Shown in pieces: positions 11,306-22,714 of a stretch of 64,000 bases of DNA. The notes beneath the pieces were generated by a model. That model was not told where the DNA came from. It searched no databases and saw nothing but the letters and a program-made list of their open reading frames with translations. The DNA is taken from the NCBI GenBank assembly GCA_963922205.1, contig CAWUHX010000274.1, forward strand, positions 372,001 through 436,000, in the 5' to 3' direction. Numbering within the stretch: the first letter of the stretch is position 1; every line of letters begins with the position of its first letter. The DNA is from Romanomermis culicivorax (lineage: Eukaryota > Nematoda > Enoplea > Mermithida > Mermithidae). The translations under genes were made by a program, and so were the position numbers.

Positions 11306-11794
11306 GTCGAAATCTAAAAAAAATTTCGTTGCGTAGCACCGGAAACGTATATAGGAAACATCAGAATAATAAGAACAGAAGCTGCATTTTCAAAACCCTA
11401 TACTTTTGAGTCGGAAGGAAATGAACTCAAGTGCTACCTTGGAAGAACGTTTGTGCAAAAATAAACGAAATATCGCGTTTTTTGCATGAAAAATTTTCTT
11501 TGCACAAAGATTTCTCGACCGATCTTTCTACATGTAGAAATAAGCCTGTAATCGAAAACGCCGCTTGAAAATCAAATTTTGAACAGTAGTTTCTCTTAAT
11601 ATGTATCAACTGATTGAATATCTATATAATTTAATTATATACATAGTACGTTCTACAGGGTGTTAACAAGCCCGTTTTTCGATATTCTTCAATTAAAAAT
11701 TTCTGGCTCCCAAAATTTCAGTTTGGCCCCAAAAATTTAGGCCTAAGGAGCCATTTGGCTCCTGGTTTTCAAACCAAAAAAGCCTGTCTTGAGG

Positions 11795-12754
11795 ACTTTC
11801 TACAAATGTGGGAGAAAAATTTTGGATTTTCATATTGAAAAGATGCATTTTGGTGCATTTCAGGAGGTCCAAATCTCAAAATTTTCTAACATTAATAATC
11901 ATTATTATTTATTACCGAGCTCAGGCGCGGCTTTAGCATGCCTACCTTCACTTACCATTTAATCTTTAGTAGTTTTCCTCATCTTAAACTTATTATTTCA
12001 TGTTTAATTGGCAATTTTGAATATATCTTCATATCTAATGAATATCCACATTTTTTTCCTTCGTAAATTTTTTGAGAAAGATCAACACGTCAACTTTCTA
12101 AACTTTTTGAAGCGTTTGTTCCTTTCTTAACATAAATTTAATTCAAAACCTTCATGGAAGTATTTTTGGAAAATTTCTACGGTTCTGACTCATAGCTTTT
12201 CGGCCAAATTTATGAAAGGTTACGAACAAATTAATGGTTTTAAAATTTTTCGAATAATAAATTTCTAGAAATTACGATTTGTGAACACAAAATTTAAAGT
12301 TAAGTTTTGAGATTATGTTGAGAGTGATTATCAGAATGCTTTAAAAAGCACAAAAACACTCAAATGAAGCGTTTATGAGAGCATTTTCCAGCGAAAAAAC
12401 GAGGATTTTAAGACGAAAACTTGTCGTCAAAAAATTTTCCACGTGTGGAAAAAAATTTGATCTCTTCCCACATTTGCGGAAAAAATTCGTGGAAAAACAG
12501 TGCCCGCCAGATACACAATTTTAAACTAAATCAATATTTTGCCCATAGTTCAACTTTTAAATTTGATTTTTGTAATAGATATCAGTTACTAATTCATTTG
12601 TTTTGTTTCTTAATCGACTGCTCAAACAAAATATTATCATTTTTATTATTTATTCATATGTTGATGATTAAAAGCTACAAGCATTAGCTCGTGTGGTATT
12701 TCCCATTTTCCAATGGCACACTAGATATAGAAGAATTATAAATGGATTGAAATC
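11795..12754. other. old repeat flank, no gene
   Basis: The first 150 bases (TCTCAAAATTTTCTAAC, then GGCGCGGCTTTAGCATG) resemble 2600-2760 and so belong to the hairpin-bearing repeat. The rest is AT-rich with GAAAATTTTCCACG-like motifs. I see no coding region. Confidence 0.35.
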
Positions 12755-12948
12755 GCCGGACTAGGAAAAATTGGAAAAACTAAGGAAAAAAGTGGATTTT
12801 TTTAGCCTTTTTGGAACAATTTTCGAAATTTTTACGACTTTTTTGAGGTCTTTTCGACCCCCCACCCCAAAATTTTAGAAATTTCGGGACCCCTAACCCA
12901 AAATTTCCGGTTTATCCCCCCCAACTGGTCAGACCTCTTACGGGTATG
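12755..12948. mobile_element. MITE, CATACCTGTA family, 5'-truncated
   Basis: The right end CCAACTGGTCAGACCTC then TTACGGGTATG is intact, and the TTTTTTGAGGTCTTTTCGACC and GGAAAAATTGGAAAAA blocks are present. The left TIR is missing, so no TSD can be tested and the start is approximate. Confidence 0.65.
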
Positions 12949-13960
12949 TTATAACGCATAAAAATGCATCGTGCAACTTGACAGAAAAATTTGATTGCAC
13001 AGCCTGAAATTTGGTTGCTGCCACAGTTATTTTTTTCCTCAATCGACCATTTTTGAGGAAGTTTTTTTGAAATTGAGGTAAATCTTTTTGTGCTTCGGCA
13101 TCAATTTGAGGAAAATTTTTTTCTGGTTTCCTGTTCGGAGAAGCATTTTACGCGTTATAAAATTGATAATAGCTAAAACTTTGCGCTTGGCGCCGGATTT
13201 TAATTATTTAATAACTTTTTTTTATTATTCCAATGCGCATTTGGAAAATATCATTCTAGCTAATACTTATAGCTTTTAATTATCAAGATATTATGAATAA
13301 ATGTTTGATCCTGCGTCGTTTTTTCGAGAATTTGACGAAAAGCAAGATTTTTCTCGGTTATTTTCCTAAAGTCTTTTTGCGGTCTTTAAAAAGATTTTGA
13401 CATTTGTGTGATTAAAACACTTTGAGTCCAAGCGGAAATTCTTGCTGGTTGAAGAATCAAATTTCTTGGTTGCTTTCGTAGTTGGAACGAGTATATTTTA
13501 GCTGAAACTCTTAAAATTTGCTTAAATTAGGCCTTTTCAAGTAGCTTGACACTTGAGAAAGCCAACCAGCACATTTTCAAACCGCAGGTTTGAGTCAAAA
13601 ATTGGCATTTTCAGGCAAAGTCAAAAATCTGCATATTTTTTCAAATATTCAAAATTAATGGTTGTTAGGCACTTTGCAACACGGGGAATGGAATAGGCAT
13701 GTTTTCAAAGCATGGAAAGACAGCTTAGGCCGAAAAATTCACATATTCAGGAAAATGTAAAAATTTACATATTTGTTTAAAAGTGTTCCAAAAATAGTAG
13801 AATTTTTTTACAAGTCGGTTCCCCTGTCAATTATGGTTCAAACTGGCATTTTCGGACGCCTCATGATGTCAGCTATATACAGATTAGTTTGAAAATCCAG
13901 GAACTCATTTGCATAAAATCTTCACACATGTCACATACTCATTGTCCCTACAGAAAGATC
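12949..13960. other. no gene seen
   Basis: AT-rich intergenic sequence with one more hairpin-like TTGCGCTTGGCGCCGG near 13180 and a GGTTGAAGAATCAAATTT motif near 13448 that recurs near 23160. No coding or RNA gene is supported. Confidence 0.35.
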
Positions 13961-13967
13961 TTACCTA

Positions 13968-14038
13968 CTTGAAGAATCGAACCTGGTCCATCAGCCTATG
14001 GACTTGATGCGTTTACCACTACACAACTTCACCAGAAA
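13968..14038 (-). tRNA. tRNA-like sequence (tRNA-derived SINE head or tRNA pseudogene)
   Basis: On the minus strand the sequence has an A-box-like GTGTAGTGGTAAACGC (about 14009-14026) and a B-box GGTTCGATTCTT (13971-13982) at tRNA spacing, preceded by TTCTGGTGAAGT. The D-arm is credible, but the acceptor arm does not pair well and the anticodon stem is imperfect. A functional tRNA is therefore unlikely. The pol III promoter layout suggests a tRNA-derived SINE. No other copy was noticed in the window. Confidence 0.5.
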
Positions 14039-14349
14039 GTATAAACGCTATAATCCTGTAAGACCCTTGATACTATTTTAACTAACAACTTTATTTGGAA
14101 GAGCCTCAACAGCGCTGCGCCCTTAGAGCGCAGCTGCTGTGCCCTAAGCTTAAGCTAGGGAAAATTTTAAAGGAAAAACAAATGTCTACTCACTAATACA
14201 GAAATCGATGAAAATCGAAATTATTAAAATACTATTAAATTGAAAAACCCTGCAGAATTTTAACCGGTCGTTCAAATTTCGTCATTTTTTCTTTCCGCGC
14301 TTCCATTTTACCTGTAATAATTAAGAAATAACTTTTTATGGTATAAACG

Positions 14350-15545
14350 AGTTTTAGAATTGTAGTCTGTTCGGCTAAAAATTCATTGGATTCACTAAAA
14401 AATTAAACCTTCTGTCTAGAAAATAAAAGTTGAAAAGGTTCATATTCCAGCGTTCTGGAATATCAAAATCCCTGAAAAATTTTCGACGCTAGACGCCCAA
14501 CAAGTCACTCATAATCTTTTCATTTTCTTTTCAAAACTCAGAAAATTTGGTTTTAGAAGCCCGAAACCGACGCGAGTCGCATGAAATAGAAGAATTTTGG
14601 TGGGTTTTCCGATAAACATAAGCTAATTTATTGATTTCAAAGTGAACAACCAAAAATTTATCTGTGTAATCAAAATTTTTCCCCAGGTTGCACATTGGAA
14701 CCTGGGCTTTGCAGAAAAAAGCCCTGCGGTCAAGTTCATACCTTTATGTCAGATTGTTAGCTGTTCAGAACCAGTTTTAAAATTTTATTCTTCATTGTTA
14801 TCTTTTTATCAAAGTTTACTGTTTGATTTACTTAGGTTGTTTTATGTCGTCGAAGAAATATAAGAAATAAAGGTTATCCCGTTGAATTATTCAATTGTTT
14901 GGCTCATGTAAACTCACTCGAATATTTGTTTACAATCAGGTCATAACTCAGACTTTTTGCAAAAAATGTCGGTTTTTGGGCGGAATAAGATGCAAGTTAA
15001 TGAGAAACGTTCAAAAAACACATCAATAATGATTCTGAGTAATTTTTAAGCAAAGAAACTAAAAAAATTGATTTTTTCTCATGAGGAAAAATTTTTGGGG
15101 TTTTTCCTCAAATGGGGCAAAAAGTTTTCAGTAAAAAAAACACTGGTGCCGGGGTTTTTTTGCACAGGCCAGGTTGCAATGCGCAACTTGGGGAAAAATA
15201 TTGGTTGAACAGATAAATTTTTGGTTGCTCACTCTTAAATCGATAAATTTGTTTAGATATTTCGGAAAAACCATCGCAAACTAGTTTTCTTGGCATTTCA
15301 TTCGATCTGCGACGGTTTTAGGCATTAAAACCCAATTTCCTGAGTTTTGGAGACCAAATAAAAAGGTTAATATGACTTAGAGTAATTAATTCGGCGCGTA
15401 ACGCCGGAAATTTTTTCTGGATTTCAATATTCTAGAATGCTGGACAATGAATCTTTTCACCTTATATTTCCTTAACAGAAGGTTTGGTTTCTCGGTGAAT
15501 TTAATAAATTTTTAATCGGACAAACTGAAATTTAAAATCTAGGCA
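14350..15545. repeat. 1.2-kb inverted repeat (two arms of about 390 bp)
   Basis: The left arm (about 14350-14735) aligns by eye with the reverse complement of the right arm (about 15140-15545) almost without interruption. Matched blocks include AACCTTCTGT, CCAGC(G/A)TTCT(G/A)GAATAT, AAAACTCAG(A/G)AAATT, the GGTTTTCCGATAAAC region and TTTTTCCCCAGGTTGCAC. The arms are diverged and the loop is about 405 bp. It may be a foldback-type element or two opposed copies of one repeat. No TSD was recognised. Confidence 0.65.
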
Positions 15546-15818
15546 AGCGACGAAGAATTTGGATCTTCCAACCGGCAAGAATTCACTGTCTTACACTCAA
15601 AATGTTTTAATCACTGGAAAGTCATAATTTTTATGAAGATCGCAAATAATTTTGGGATAATTATCGAGAAAAATGTTGGTTTTCATCAAATTTGTCAAAA
15701 AACAATACAGGATCAAATATTTATCCATAATATGATGATAATTAGAATCTATAAGCACTAACTAGAATGAGCTTACTGCGCACTAGAATTATATAAAAAA
15801 TTAAAAATGAATTGAAAC

Positions 15819-17686
15819 CAGTGTTTTTTTGTGCCAAAACATGGTTTTTGGCACAAAAAAATTTGGAATGGCACAAAAAATTTTGAGCATTTGTGCCAAT
15901 TGGCACAAATTTTTTTACTGGTCCAAAGCTAAATTTCCTTGATTTTCGGTCATTTTAGGGGCTGAAAACGCAAAAATTTTTCGACGCTTCGCGCCGATTC
16001 AATGAGTTCAATATTAACTACTTTCCTTTATCTCGAAAGCGGGCGGATTCTATTCGAATAGTATATTTGTATTATCGCAACAGACTTTGAGATTATCAAT
16101 GACTGGTGAAATGATAGAATTATTAGCTTTCTCTGTTCATTCAGTTGGATTGAGAACCGAAACTTATAGTTTTGGTGTTTTTGAAGTCAAACAGAAAAAT
16201 TGACATTTTTGGCACAAATTTTCAACCAAAAATTTACGCGACACGACTTTCGACTTGGCTTTTTTCAGGAGAAAGCAATTATAGACAAGGCATCTTAATT
16301 AAATCTTTCATAGTTGTTATGAAGGACGCCGAAAAGTAAAGGAAAATAATCTTCATGACAAAGCCTATAAAAATATCTGAATTTTCGCAGCATTCGATTT
16401 CTTTTCTGATCGCAGAAACCGTTCTCTCGCTCAGTTTCTCTTATCTCACTGACGTGGTTAAAGAAAATGGAGTAGGTATGATTTTTATGCAAATTGGTGC
16501 GGTGGAAGCACCGTTTTTTTTCCTCGAAGACTTTTTCCACATGAGAACCGGACCCAAAATTTTTTTCCTCATTTTCCAAAAATTTTCCACATTTTTAAAA
16601 ACGCTTATAATGTGGCTACGGGTGCTTTTTTATGCATTTTAGGAGCATACCCATGCATTTTGTTGTATTTGGAGTCAGAAACCTGCAAAAATGAGAAAAA
16701 ATTCAGAAAATTCTAGTTGTATTAGCCAAAATGAGCTCATGAAGAATATATTGGTGTTCTACAGGAGCGGGTGAAGCATGTTAACGAATAACGATAGAGT
16801 TCTCAGGAATTTATCCGCTATTAACATTTCTATAGCTCTCATTAGAATCATCTAATTTTATTTAGTTCTTGGTCCGGCGCGGAGCGCCGGAAAAATTTTT
16901 GGATTTTCACTTTCTACAACGCTGGAAATTGAACCTTCACAACGTTGGGAAATGAATTAAAATCCGACTCATGAAGTATAGTTTGTTTCCCATTCCGGGG
17001 CGAAGCGCCTGGAAAATTTATCAGTTTTTATATTCTAAAACGCTGGAAAATAAATCTCTCCAACAGATATTCATAAACAGAAGTTCTAAAATCGCAGTCT
17101 AGAATGATGTCTTCAATTTCTATTTTCAATAAACGCAAAAGTTCAGGTTGCAGACGTTTAAAAAATTCCAAACCTCGAAAGAAAAAATTGATGAAAAATC
17201 TCAATATTGGGCGACATAGTTGACTGTTAACGATTAGAAAATGAAACGAGCTAACTTGATTGATAGAAACTGTTGAGCATTAATTAGTAAGTCGAAGTAG
17301 ATATGCTAATGGCCGCGCCTGATAGAAAATAGTGAAGATTGTACCCGTGACCGGCGCGAAGCGCCGGAAAATTTTGAGATTTTGACCCTTTTAGGTCCAC
17401 CAAAACGCATCTTTTCGGTTTGGAATTCCCCAAAATTTTTTCCTCAATGAGAACCATACCCAAAATTTTTTTCCTCATTTCGAAATTTTTTTCCTCAAAA
17501 GACCCCATTTGAGGAAAAAAAACGGTGGGTGGAAGTTACTTTAGTTATGATGAAACTTTCGGCACAAAACTTTTTTAAAGTTTTCAGTACGTTTTTGGAG
17601 TGAAAAAATTTTTTGTGCCATTGGCACAAATTTTTTTGGCCCTTTGTGCCGATTGGCACAAATGTCCGTGCACAAAAAAAACGCTG
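15819..17686. mobile_element. hAT-like element with CAGTGTTTTTTTGTGCC ends and exact TSD
   Basis: The left end CAGTGTTTTTTTGTGCC and right end GTGCACAAAAAAAACGCTG are TIRs, flanked by an exact ATTGAAAC (15811-15818 and 17687-17694). Both subterminal zones contain GTGCCAATTGGCACAAA palindromes. The interior carries several 17-bp hairpins of the CCGGCGCGAAGCGCCGG type and a segment (about 16505-17400) closely repeated at 31890-32710. There is no coding capacity. Confidence 0.85.
16874..16890. repeat. perfect 7-bp-stem hairpin CCGGCGC-GGA-GCGCCGG
   Basis: This is one of many short GC hairpins embedded in AT-rich repeats, always followed by GGAAAATTTTT-like sequence. Other clear copies are 17351-17367, 32153-32169, 32274-32290 and 32640-32656. 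It is a structural unit of the repeat family. Confidence 0.8.
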
Positions 17687-17694
17687 ATTGAAAC

Positions 17695-18154
17695 CCGGCG
17701 CAAAGCGCCAGAAAATTTTCAGCTTTTTCCATTTTAGAACGCAAAAAGTGCATGTCCGGACAGAAAACCCAACAACGTTATCAAAAGAGCTGCCAGGCCT
17801 GCCTGAACTGATTTACTTTGCAGAACAAAGTTTATGCTCAGCAAAAAAGTAATTTTATTTTCGGTTCAAGGAAAAAAAATAAACGAAGCAAAAAATCCTG
17901 TTTGGAGTGCTGACAGTAAGAAGTACTTGACGTTGCTTAAAGATTTGAGAAAACAAACTTGATCTTTGATGAGCATTGTAGGGCGACTTATGATGACAAA
18001 ATAGAGTAAAATCATATAATTATGACGTCTTGCTGATCTGTCCGAGTCTTCTTATCTATCTACTCAACAAGTTGTTCATGTTAAGTAGAATAATCAAGAA
18101 AATTCACGCATTACTTTCGAATTATGCACACATTTTGACAAAGCATTGCTAATT
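17695..18154. other. hairpin-repeat edge, otherwise nothing recognised
   Basis: It starts with CCGGCGCAAAGCGCCAG and continues into AT-rich sequence in which I see no gene, RNA or terminal repeat. Confidence 0.35.
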
Positions 18155-18500
18155 GATTGATGATGATGATGATTTTATTTGCAACGGCACTAAGCAATGT
18201 TAGGAGAATATAATAATATAAACGAATAAGTTAATTAAATACGGAATAAATATGCAGTACATTTACGAATATGCTGTGCTTGGTCAAAAAGGCATATAGC
18301 TCTTACAGTTGATCAAAATTGAACTTCTCCAATTTAGAGCGAAAAATTTTACTATTTCTAGATGTTATTATCGATTCAGGAAGTTTATTCCAAATAGGAA
18401 TAACTCTATTTGTAAAGAAGTATTTCTTAATATCAGTCCTTGGAATATCTGTTTTTAATTTCCAATTGTGTGGTGGTTGGACCGGGTCTAAGAATGTGTA
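18155..18500 (-). pseudogene. 3' end of a CR1/L2-type LINE, antisense
   Basis: On the minus strand, 18480-18310 reads a typical LINE RT C-terminus: LKT, then KKYFFTNRVIPIWNKLP, then IFRSKLEKF. It is followed within about 130 bp by a 3' tail with AATAAAATCATCATCATCAT, the trinucleotide-rich end common in CR1/L2-like LINEs. Only the extreme C-terminus is present, as expected for a 5'-truncated insertion. It is probably a different copy from the plus-strand LINE at 7.7-9.9 kb. Confidence 0.65.
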
Positions 18501-18519
18501 ATGGTGCAGAAATCTTCAA

Positions 18520-18835
18520 TCAGTCATCAATTCAATCAGATTGCTTCAATCCCGGATTAAATTATCAACATTTAATCGGCCGACAAACTTACGAAATAAT
18601 TTAATCCTAGATTATAAGCGACGTTTCATCCCTGGTTGCTATAATTGGCCTTTAATCCGCCAACAAACTTACCGCACTACAGCCGATTAAACGTCGATTA
18701 ATTTGATCCGGGATTAGAGCAATCCGTTATTTCGTCAGCTGATTAAAGCTCGATTATCATAATCGGCCATTATAATAATCAGAGTTTTCAATCCTGCCCC
18801 ACTCAGGTTTTTAAAAGGCCGATTATATCTTTTTT
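18520..18835. repeat. left TAATC/GATTA palindromic array
   Basis: This is a run of short, diverged units such as TAATCGGCC, GACAAACTTAC, CGGGATTA and AATCCGCC, in both orientations. A similar run is at 19590-19770, so the pair may be the two ends of one element interrupted by the MITE at 18969-19205. Related units occur in intron 13 of the aminopeptidase gene. Confidence 0.5.
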
Positions 18836-18968
18836 TGCGATTGCTTAGTCGGTTTCGGTTTAGTAGTTGAAAAATAAATGTTGTTGATTTCTTGGACGAT
18901 CTAAACGAAGATAAAGCAGAAAATCAAGTACAAATTCGTCATTCCCTCTGGATTGATCGAATCCGGAA

Positions 18969-19205
18969 CATACCTGTAAGACCTCCGACCAGTTGGAGGG
19001 GGTAAATCCGAAATTTTTGGGGGGGGGGTAGGAAAAAGTCGAAATTTTTCCCAAAAAAGGCCAAAAAACATACACTTTTTGGCAAATTTTTTTAATTTTT
19101 TCCCAACTGGGCGGGGGTTGGGGGTGGGGAAATGATTTTGGGTACAGGGTTGGCCGAGTTGGGGGGGGGGGTCCCCCCCCCCAACTCGGCCAAACTACAG
19201 GTATG
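18969..19205. mobile_element. MITE, CATACCTGTA family, exact TSD
   Basis: CATACCTGTAAGACC on the left and TACAGGTATG on the right are flanked by an exact ATCCGGAA (18961-18968 and 19206-19213). The element contains long G and C runs arranged so that the right third can fold on itself (GGGGGGGGGTCCCCCCCCCC near 19162). Confidence 0.9.
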
Positions 19206-19589
19206 ATCCGGAAGCATATTCGAATGAGAAGTTCTGGTCACGAGTTAAACCATGTAAGGACAGTGCAAAAGAGCTAATTATATAAAAAAATTAGTAAACG
19301 TAAAAAATAAACAAAAAATTTATTTAAAAACGAAATTTTTTTAATAAAAATTATATAAAAATTTTTTTAAATAAAAAATTGAAACCTTATGGTAAATGAT
19401 TTTATTTAATTTTTTTCTATATAATTTAATTTCTTCAGTATCAAAATTAGTGGCTTTTTACGGCACGTAGATTTTGAAGTGGATATCACGAGATAAGTTG
19501 ATAACAATAAATTCATGACAAAAGGCGACGCACTGAAGAAAAAGCTGTACACCTACGCTATAGACAGTATACATTGTACAGTTTTCAAT

Positions 19590-19770
19590 CAGCAATGATA
19601 CTTTTAATCCTGGATTACATGATTTTAATCGGCGATTACGTAATCGTCGTTTAATCGGCTGACGAACTTACTGATTATTTTAATCGCCGATTAAATTTTA
19701 ATCCACGATTACATAATCGGGGATTAAACGTAATCCTGGATTATTTTAATCGGCCAACAAACTTACAGCT
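19590..19770. repeat. right TAATC/GATTA palindromic array
   Basis: Units like AATCCTGGATTA, TAATCGGCGATTA and AATCGCCGATTAA are repeated, with GACGAACTTACTG and AACAAACTTACAG phrases matching the left array. This is non-coding DNA of strong local self-complementarity. Confidence 0.5.
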
Positions 19771-19919
19771 CTAAGCCTAAGGCTAAGCCAGAAAATTTGT
19801 CAGAACAACTAAAAAATCAATAAATTTTTTCGACCAATCAAGTTGAAGACAGTTCTCCTTACTCCGCAATGCTTTCTTAAATTTTGCTTTATCGTTAGAA
19901 AACCGCCGAGGACATGGTT

Positions 19920-20124
19920 CAGTTCTGTTTTTTTTTTGTGCCAAAACGTGGTTTTTGGCACAAAAAAATTTGGAATAGCACAAATAATTTTGAGCGTTTG
20001 TGCCAATTGGCACACATTTTTTGACTGATTTAAAGCTGAATTTCCTTGATTTTAGTAATTTTAGGGGCTGAAAACGCGAAATTCGTGCCAATTGGCACAA
20101 ATGTCTGTGCACAAAAAAACAATG
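19920..20124. mobile_element. probable hAT-like MITE with GTGCC/GGCAC subterminal palindromes
   Basis: CAGTTCTGTTTTTTTTTTG on the left and GTGCACAAAAAAACAATG on the right resemble the ends of the element at 15819-17686, and the GTGCCAATTGGCAC palindrome is present twice. The flanks ACATGGTT and GCGTGGTC differ at three positions, so the TSD is only suggestive. Confidence 0.5.
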
Positions 20125-20317
20125 GCGTGGTCAATTATTACAGACGGCAGTGGTTATTCAGCGCCCGGCGCTGAATATCCTTCCGTCTTAATTTTTTTAT
20201 TCAGCGCCCGGCGCTGAATAACCAAGTATGTTAATTTTTTTTATGCAGCGCCGGGCGCTGAATAACATTTTATCATTACGTTGGTTATTCAGCGCCCGGT
20301 TCTATTATGTTACAATA

Positions 20318-20487
20318 TACTTCTCGCGCTGCACCCGTAGAGTTTATGTTTCATCAAGATATGAGTTCCATCATCCACAATGGGATGATTTCGAAGCACG
20401 TAGGCGTCAGATTCGGGTAAACCGCCCTGAACTGCAATCGAACTACGACTGGTCACTTAAAGTGGGTCCGGCTAAGAATGAATTTTG
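20318..20487 (+). other. coding-like segment of unknown origin inside the 3.9-kb element
   Basis: The reading RVYVSSRYEFHHPQWDDF, then EARRRQIRVNRPELQ, then YDWSLKVGPAKNEF and a stop, looks like real protein by composition. It follows an acceptor-like TAG at about 20316-20318. I do not recognise the family. It may be the last exon of a captured gene or of the element's own transposase. No partner exon was identified. Confidence 0.3.
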
Positions 20488-22714
20488 ACAGCTTATAATT
20501 GTTTACCATAACAATTGGATTTTTTCAAGTGATTTGTGGTTGAGGAATATGATTTTAATCGAATCCTCATTAGTTTCGTTGCCATATATACAACGCCAGT
20601 CTATTTCTAAAAGCCAGACTTTAATATAACGTTTCTACTACTGTGACTATAACTCGCAAAGTCTTCACCCCTATTAGGTCTTTGGACTTCTGCTGGAGTC
20701 TCGAAAATGATTGAACACGAATTGCAATCTGCTTCGAAATAAAGAAGAATTGGCTAGTCAAAAACAGTTTCTCATCAAGCATACGATTTTTATCGTTCCA
20801 TTGGTGTACAACGAAGCTTGAAAATCGTGAAACAAGTCATGGAAAAATTTAACAGAGCCCACATTCCAAGTGGTGGCGATCTTTCTATTCACCAAGTTCT
20901 GCTAGCAGCAACTTAGAAGTTAAACTGTGTTATTTTGCACTGTATTAGGAGGTCAGGAGTTCAGGATTACTTGCTTGTTCACTCGCACAAAACACTCCTA
21001 GGGTAGTTCTTTTTCAACAGGTTCAGGATTAATTTTATTCCATATATATTACCAACGAAGCAGATTACTCATAGTTTTTTCGCTTTTTGTGTTTTATATG
21101 TCTCGAATGCGAATATTTTGTTCACGTGACGGAAAAATTGGATTTTTGACAATCACATGAAGTAACCACTAGAAAAAATGGTCAATTGAAAAATAGCTCA
21201 ACTGGCAACTACCAGAAGGACTAGTTCTCAGCACCAGACAAGGGGCTAGATGTACATACTAAACGCATCTGAGCCTTTCTATTGATTCAGTGGCGTAAAA
21301 ATTGACCTGTACCAAACTCTGCACCACAGAACTGACACACACTGCACAACTGCACCACAGAAAAATAATAATATACTGAACTAATTGAATGGCGTTTTCT
21401 CTTGCACCTACTTCTATTTATAGGTACCACTTAACCTTTGGAAGAGTTCAGGGCACCTCTATAAAGGTTTCGCTTGCACCAAAATGTAGCGGTTCAGTGA
21501 TACTTTATTGTGCAGATTTCCAGTTGCTACTTAGATAATTGTTTTCGTGTACCCAAGCCAATGAGCTATAGAAATTTCACAATTCATGCACTAACAACCA
21601 GAGTAGGTGTAGAGCAATGTTCGAAAAACAACTCACTATTTCCGACTACGTTGGACAATTTCAGATGCTCACGTTAGAAAACGTACCGATATTGTTTTTC
21701 GTGCGTCGATAATTAACATTTTCAGCTTTTTTAAACATTTTTTCCTAAATAAGCATAATTTGGAAAACCAGCGGATTTTCCAATCCCAGGAATTACAACA
21801 TAGATTCCTGCACTAGACGCCAGAAAACTGTAATTTCGACTTATTGTATTTGTGCTGTCTACAAACATACCACAAAAATCTTCGTACGGAGCGAAATATG
21901 TTTGTCTCCTACAAAAACCAGTGGTTCTGTACAGCTGTCAAATTTTTCACTTTCATATATCGAAATCATTTATGCAATAGATACATTTTCAAACCTGTGG
22001 ACACGATAAACATACTTTTTTCATACTACGAACTTTAAAAAATTATCCAATACAATTCTTCTAAAAGTGTCCGCTTACTCATTTCCTTCAAATTGGCTTA
22101 TCCATCATGGCACTCCCCAAAGTTTTGTGTATCTGTGGCCATTTTTGTCTCATTTCACCAGTAAGTCATTCTTACTGGGGTGGTAAATGAATATCCAAAC
22201 ATGATACCGCGGTAATATCCCGTTTCCCCCTATGGGGTGCTCTGCTTAAAGCCTTACAGTAGATGTATTTCGCTTGAATAATGTAGGGAGAAAAAATTTG
22301 TTGTGGATTTGAAACAGGATTACAGAGAATTTTAGTTTGCGGATAATAACAATTTTCTAAGTAACTTTGTCTGTAAGGGAAGATTTACTGATCTTCGCAA
22401 GTCATATTATGCAGAATTTTAGTTTCCCATTCATGAGATTAAAATGCACTTCAACATTCTTCACGTGATAAGAAATATATTATTACATTCTTTTTACATG
22501 TTATAAACAAGAATGTGAACACTACTGAAACACTAGAAATTCAACCTTTCTAAAAGTCGTTGATGCAAGCGGACAACGACTCAACCACCGTACTTGTGAA
22601 TTGTGAAAGTAGCCCCAGATCAAAAATTGAGTTAGGGCCAGTTTGATTGGAAAACTGGCTAACAGTACAGAAAAAAATTATGTTCAACATGATAATTTCA
22701 TTTTTATTTTGTTC
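20488..22714. other. interior of the 3.9-kb element, no gene recognised
   Basis: Short open frames only. Near 22190-22252 a fragment of the CAGAGGTCCCC family ends in ATGGGGTGCTCTG. No other structure was seen. Confidence 0.3.

Larger units (their letters stand above)
9919..11786. mobile_element. hAT-like element, CAGGCCTTTTTT ends, carrying two nested MITEs
   Basis: The left end CAGGCCTTTTTT and right end AAAAAAGCCTG are TIRs, with TCTTGAGA (9911-9918) and TCTTGAGG (11787-11794) as a 7/8 duplication. Just inside each end are GGAGCCATTTTGGCTCC-like palindromes (about 9970-10015 and 11708-11765). Two younger elements with their own TSDs lie inside, at 10245-10574 and 10865-11305. No transposase is recognisable. 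Confidence 0.75.

Noticed and set aside
9919..17686. Two elements (9919-11786 and 15819-17686) of exactly the same length, 1868 bp
   Set aside because: They have different TIRs, interiors and nested inserts; the equal length is coincidence.
20145..20310. Regularly spaced palindromes resembling a CRISPR array
   Set aside because: Units are palindromic, in both orientations, with short AT-rich gaps and no cas genes, in a spliced eukaryotic genome.
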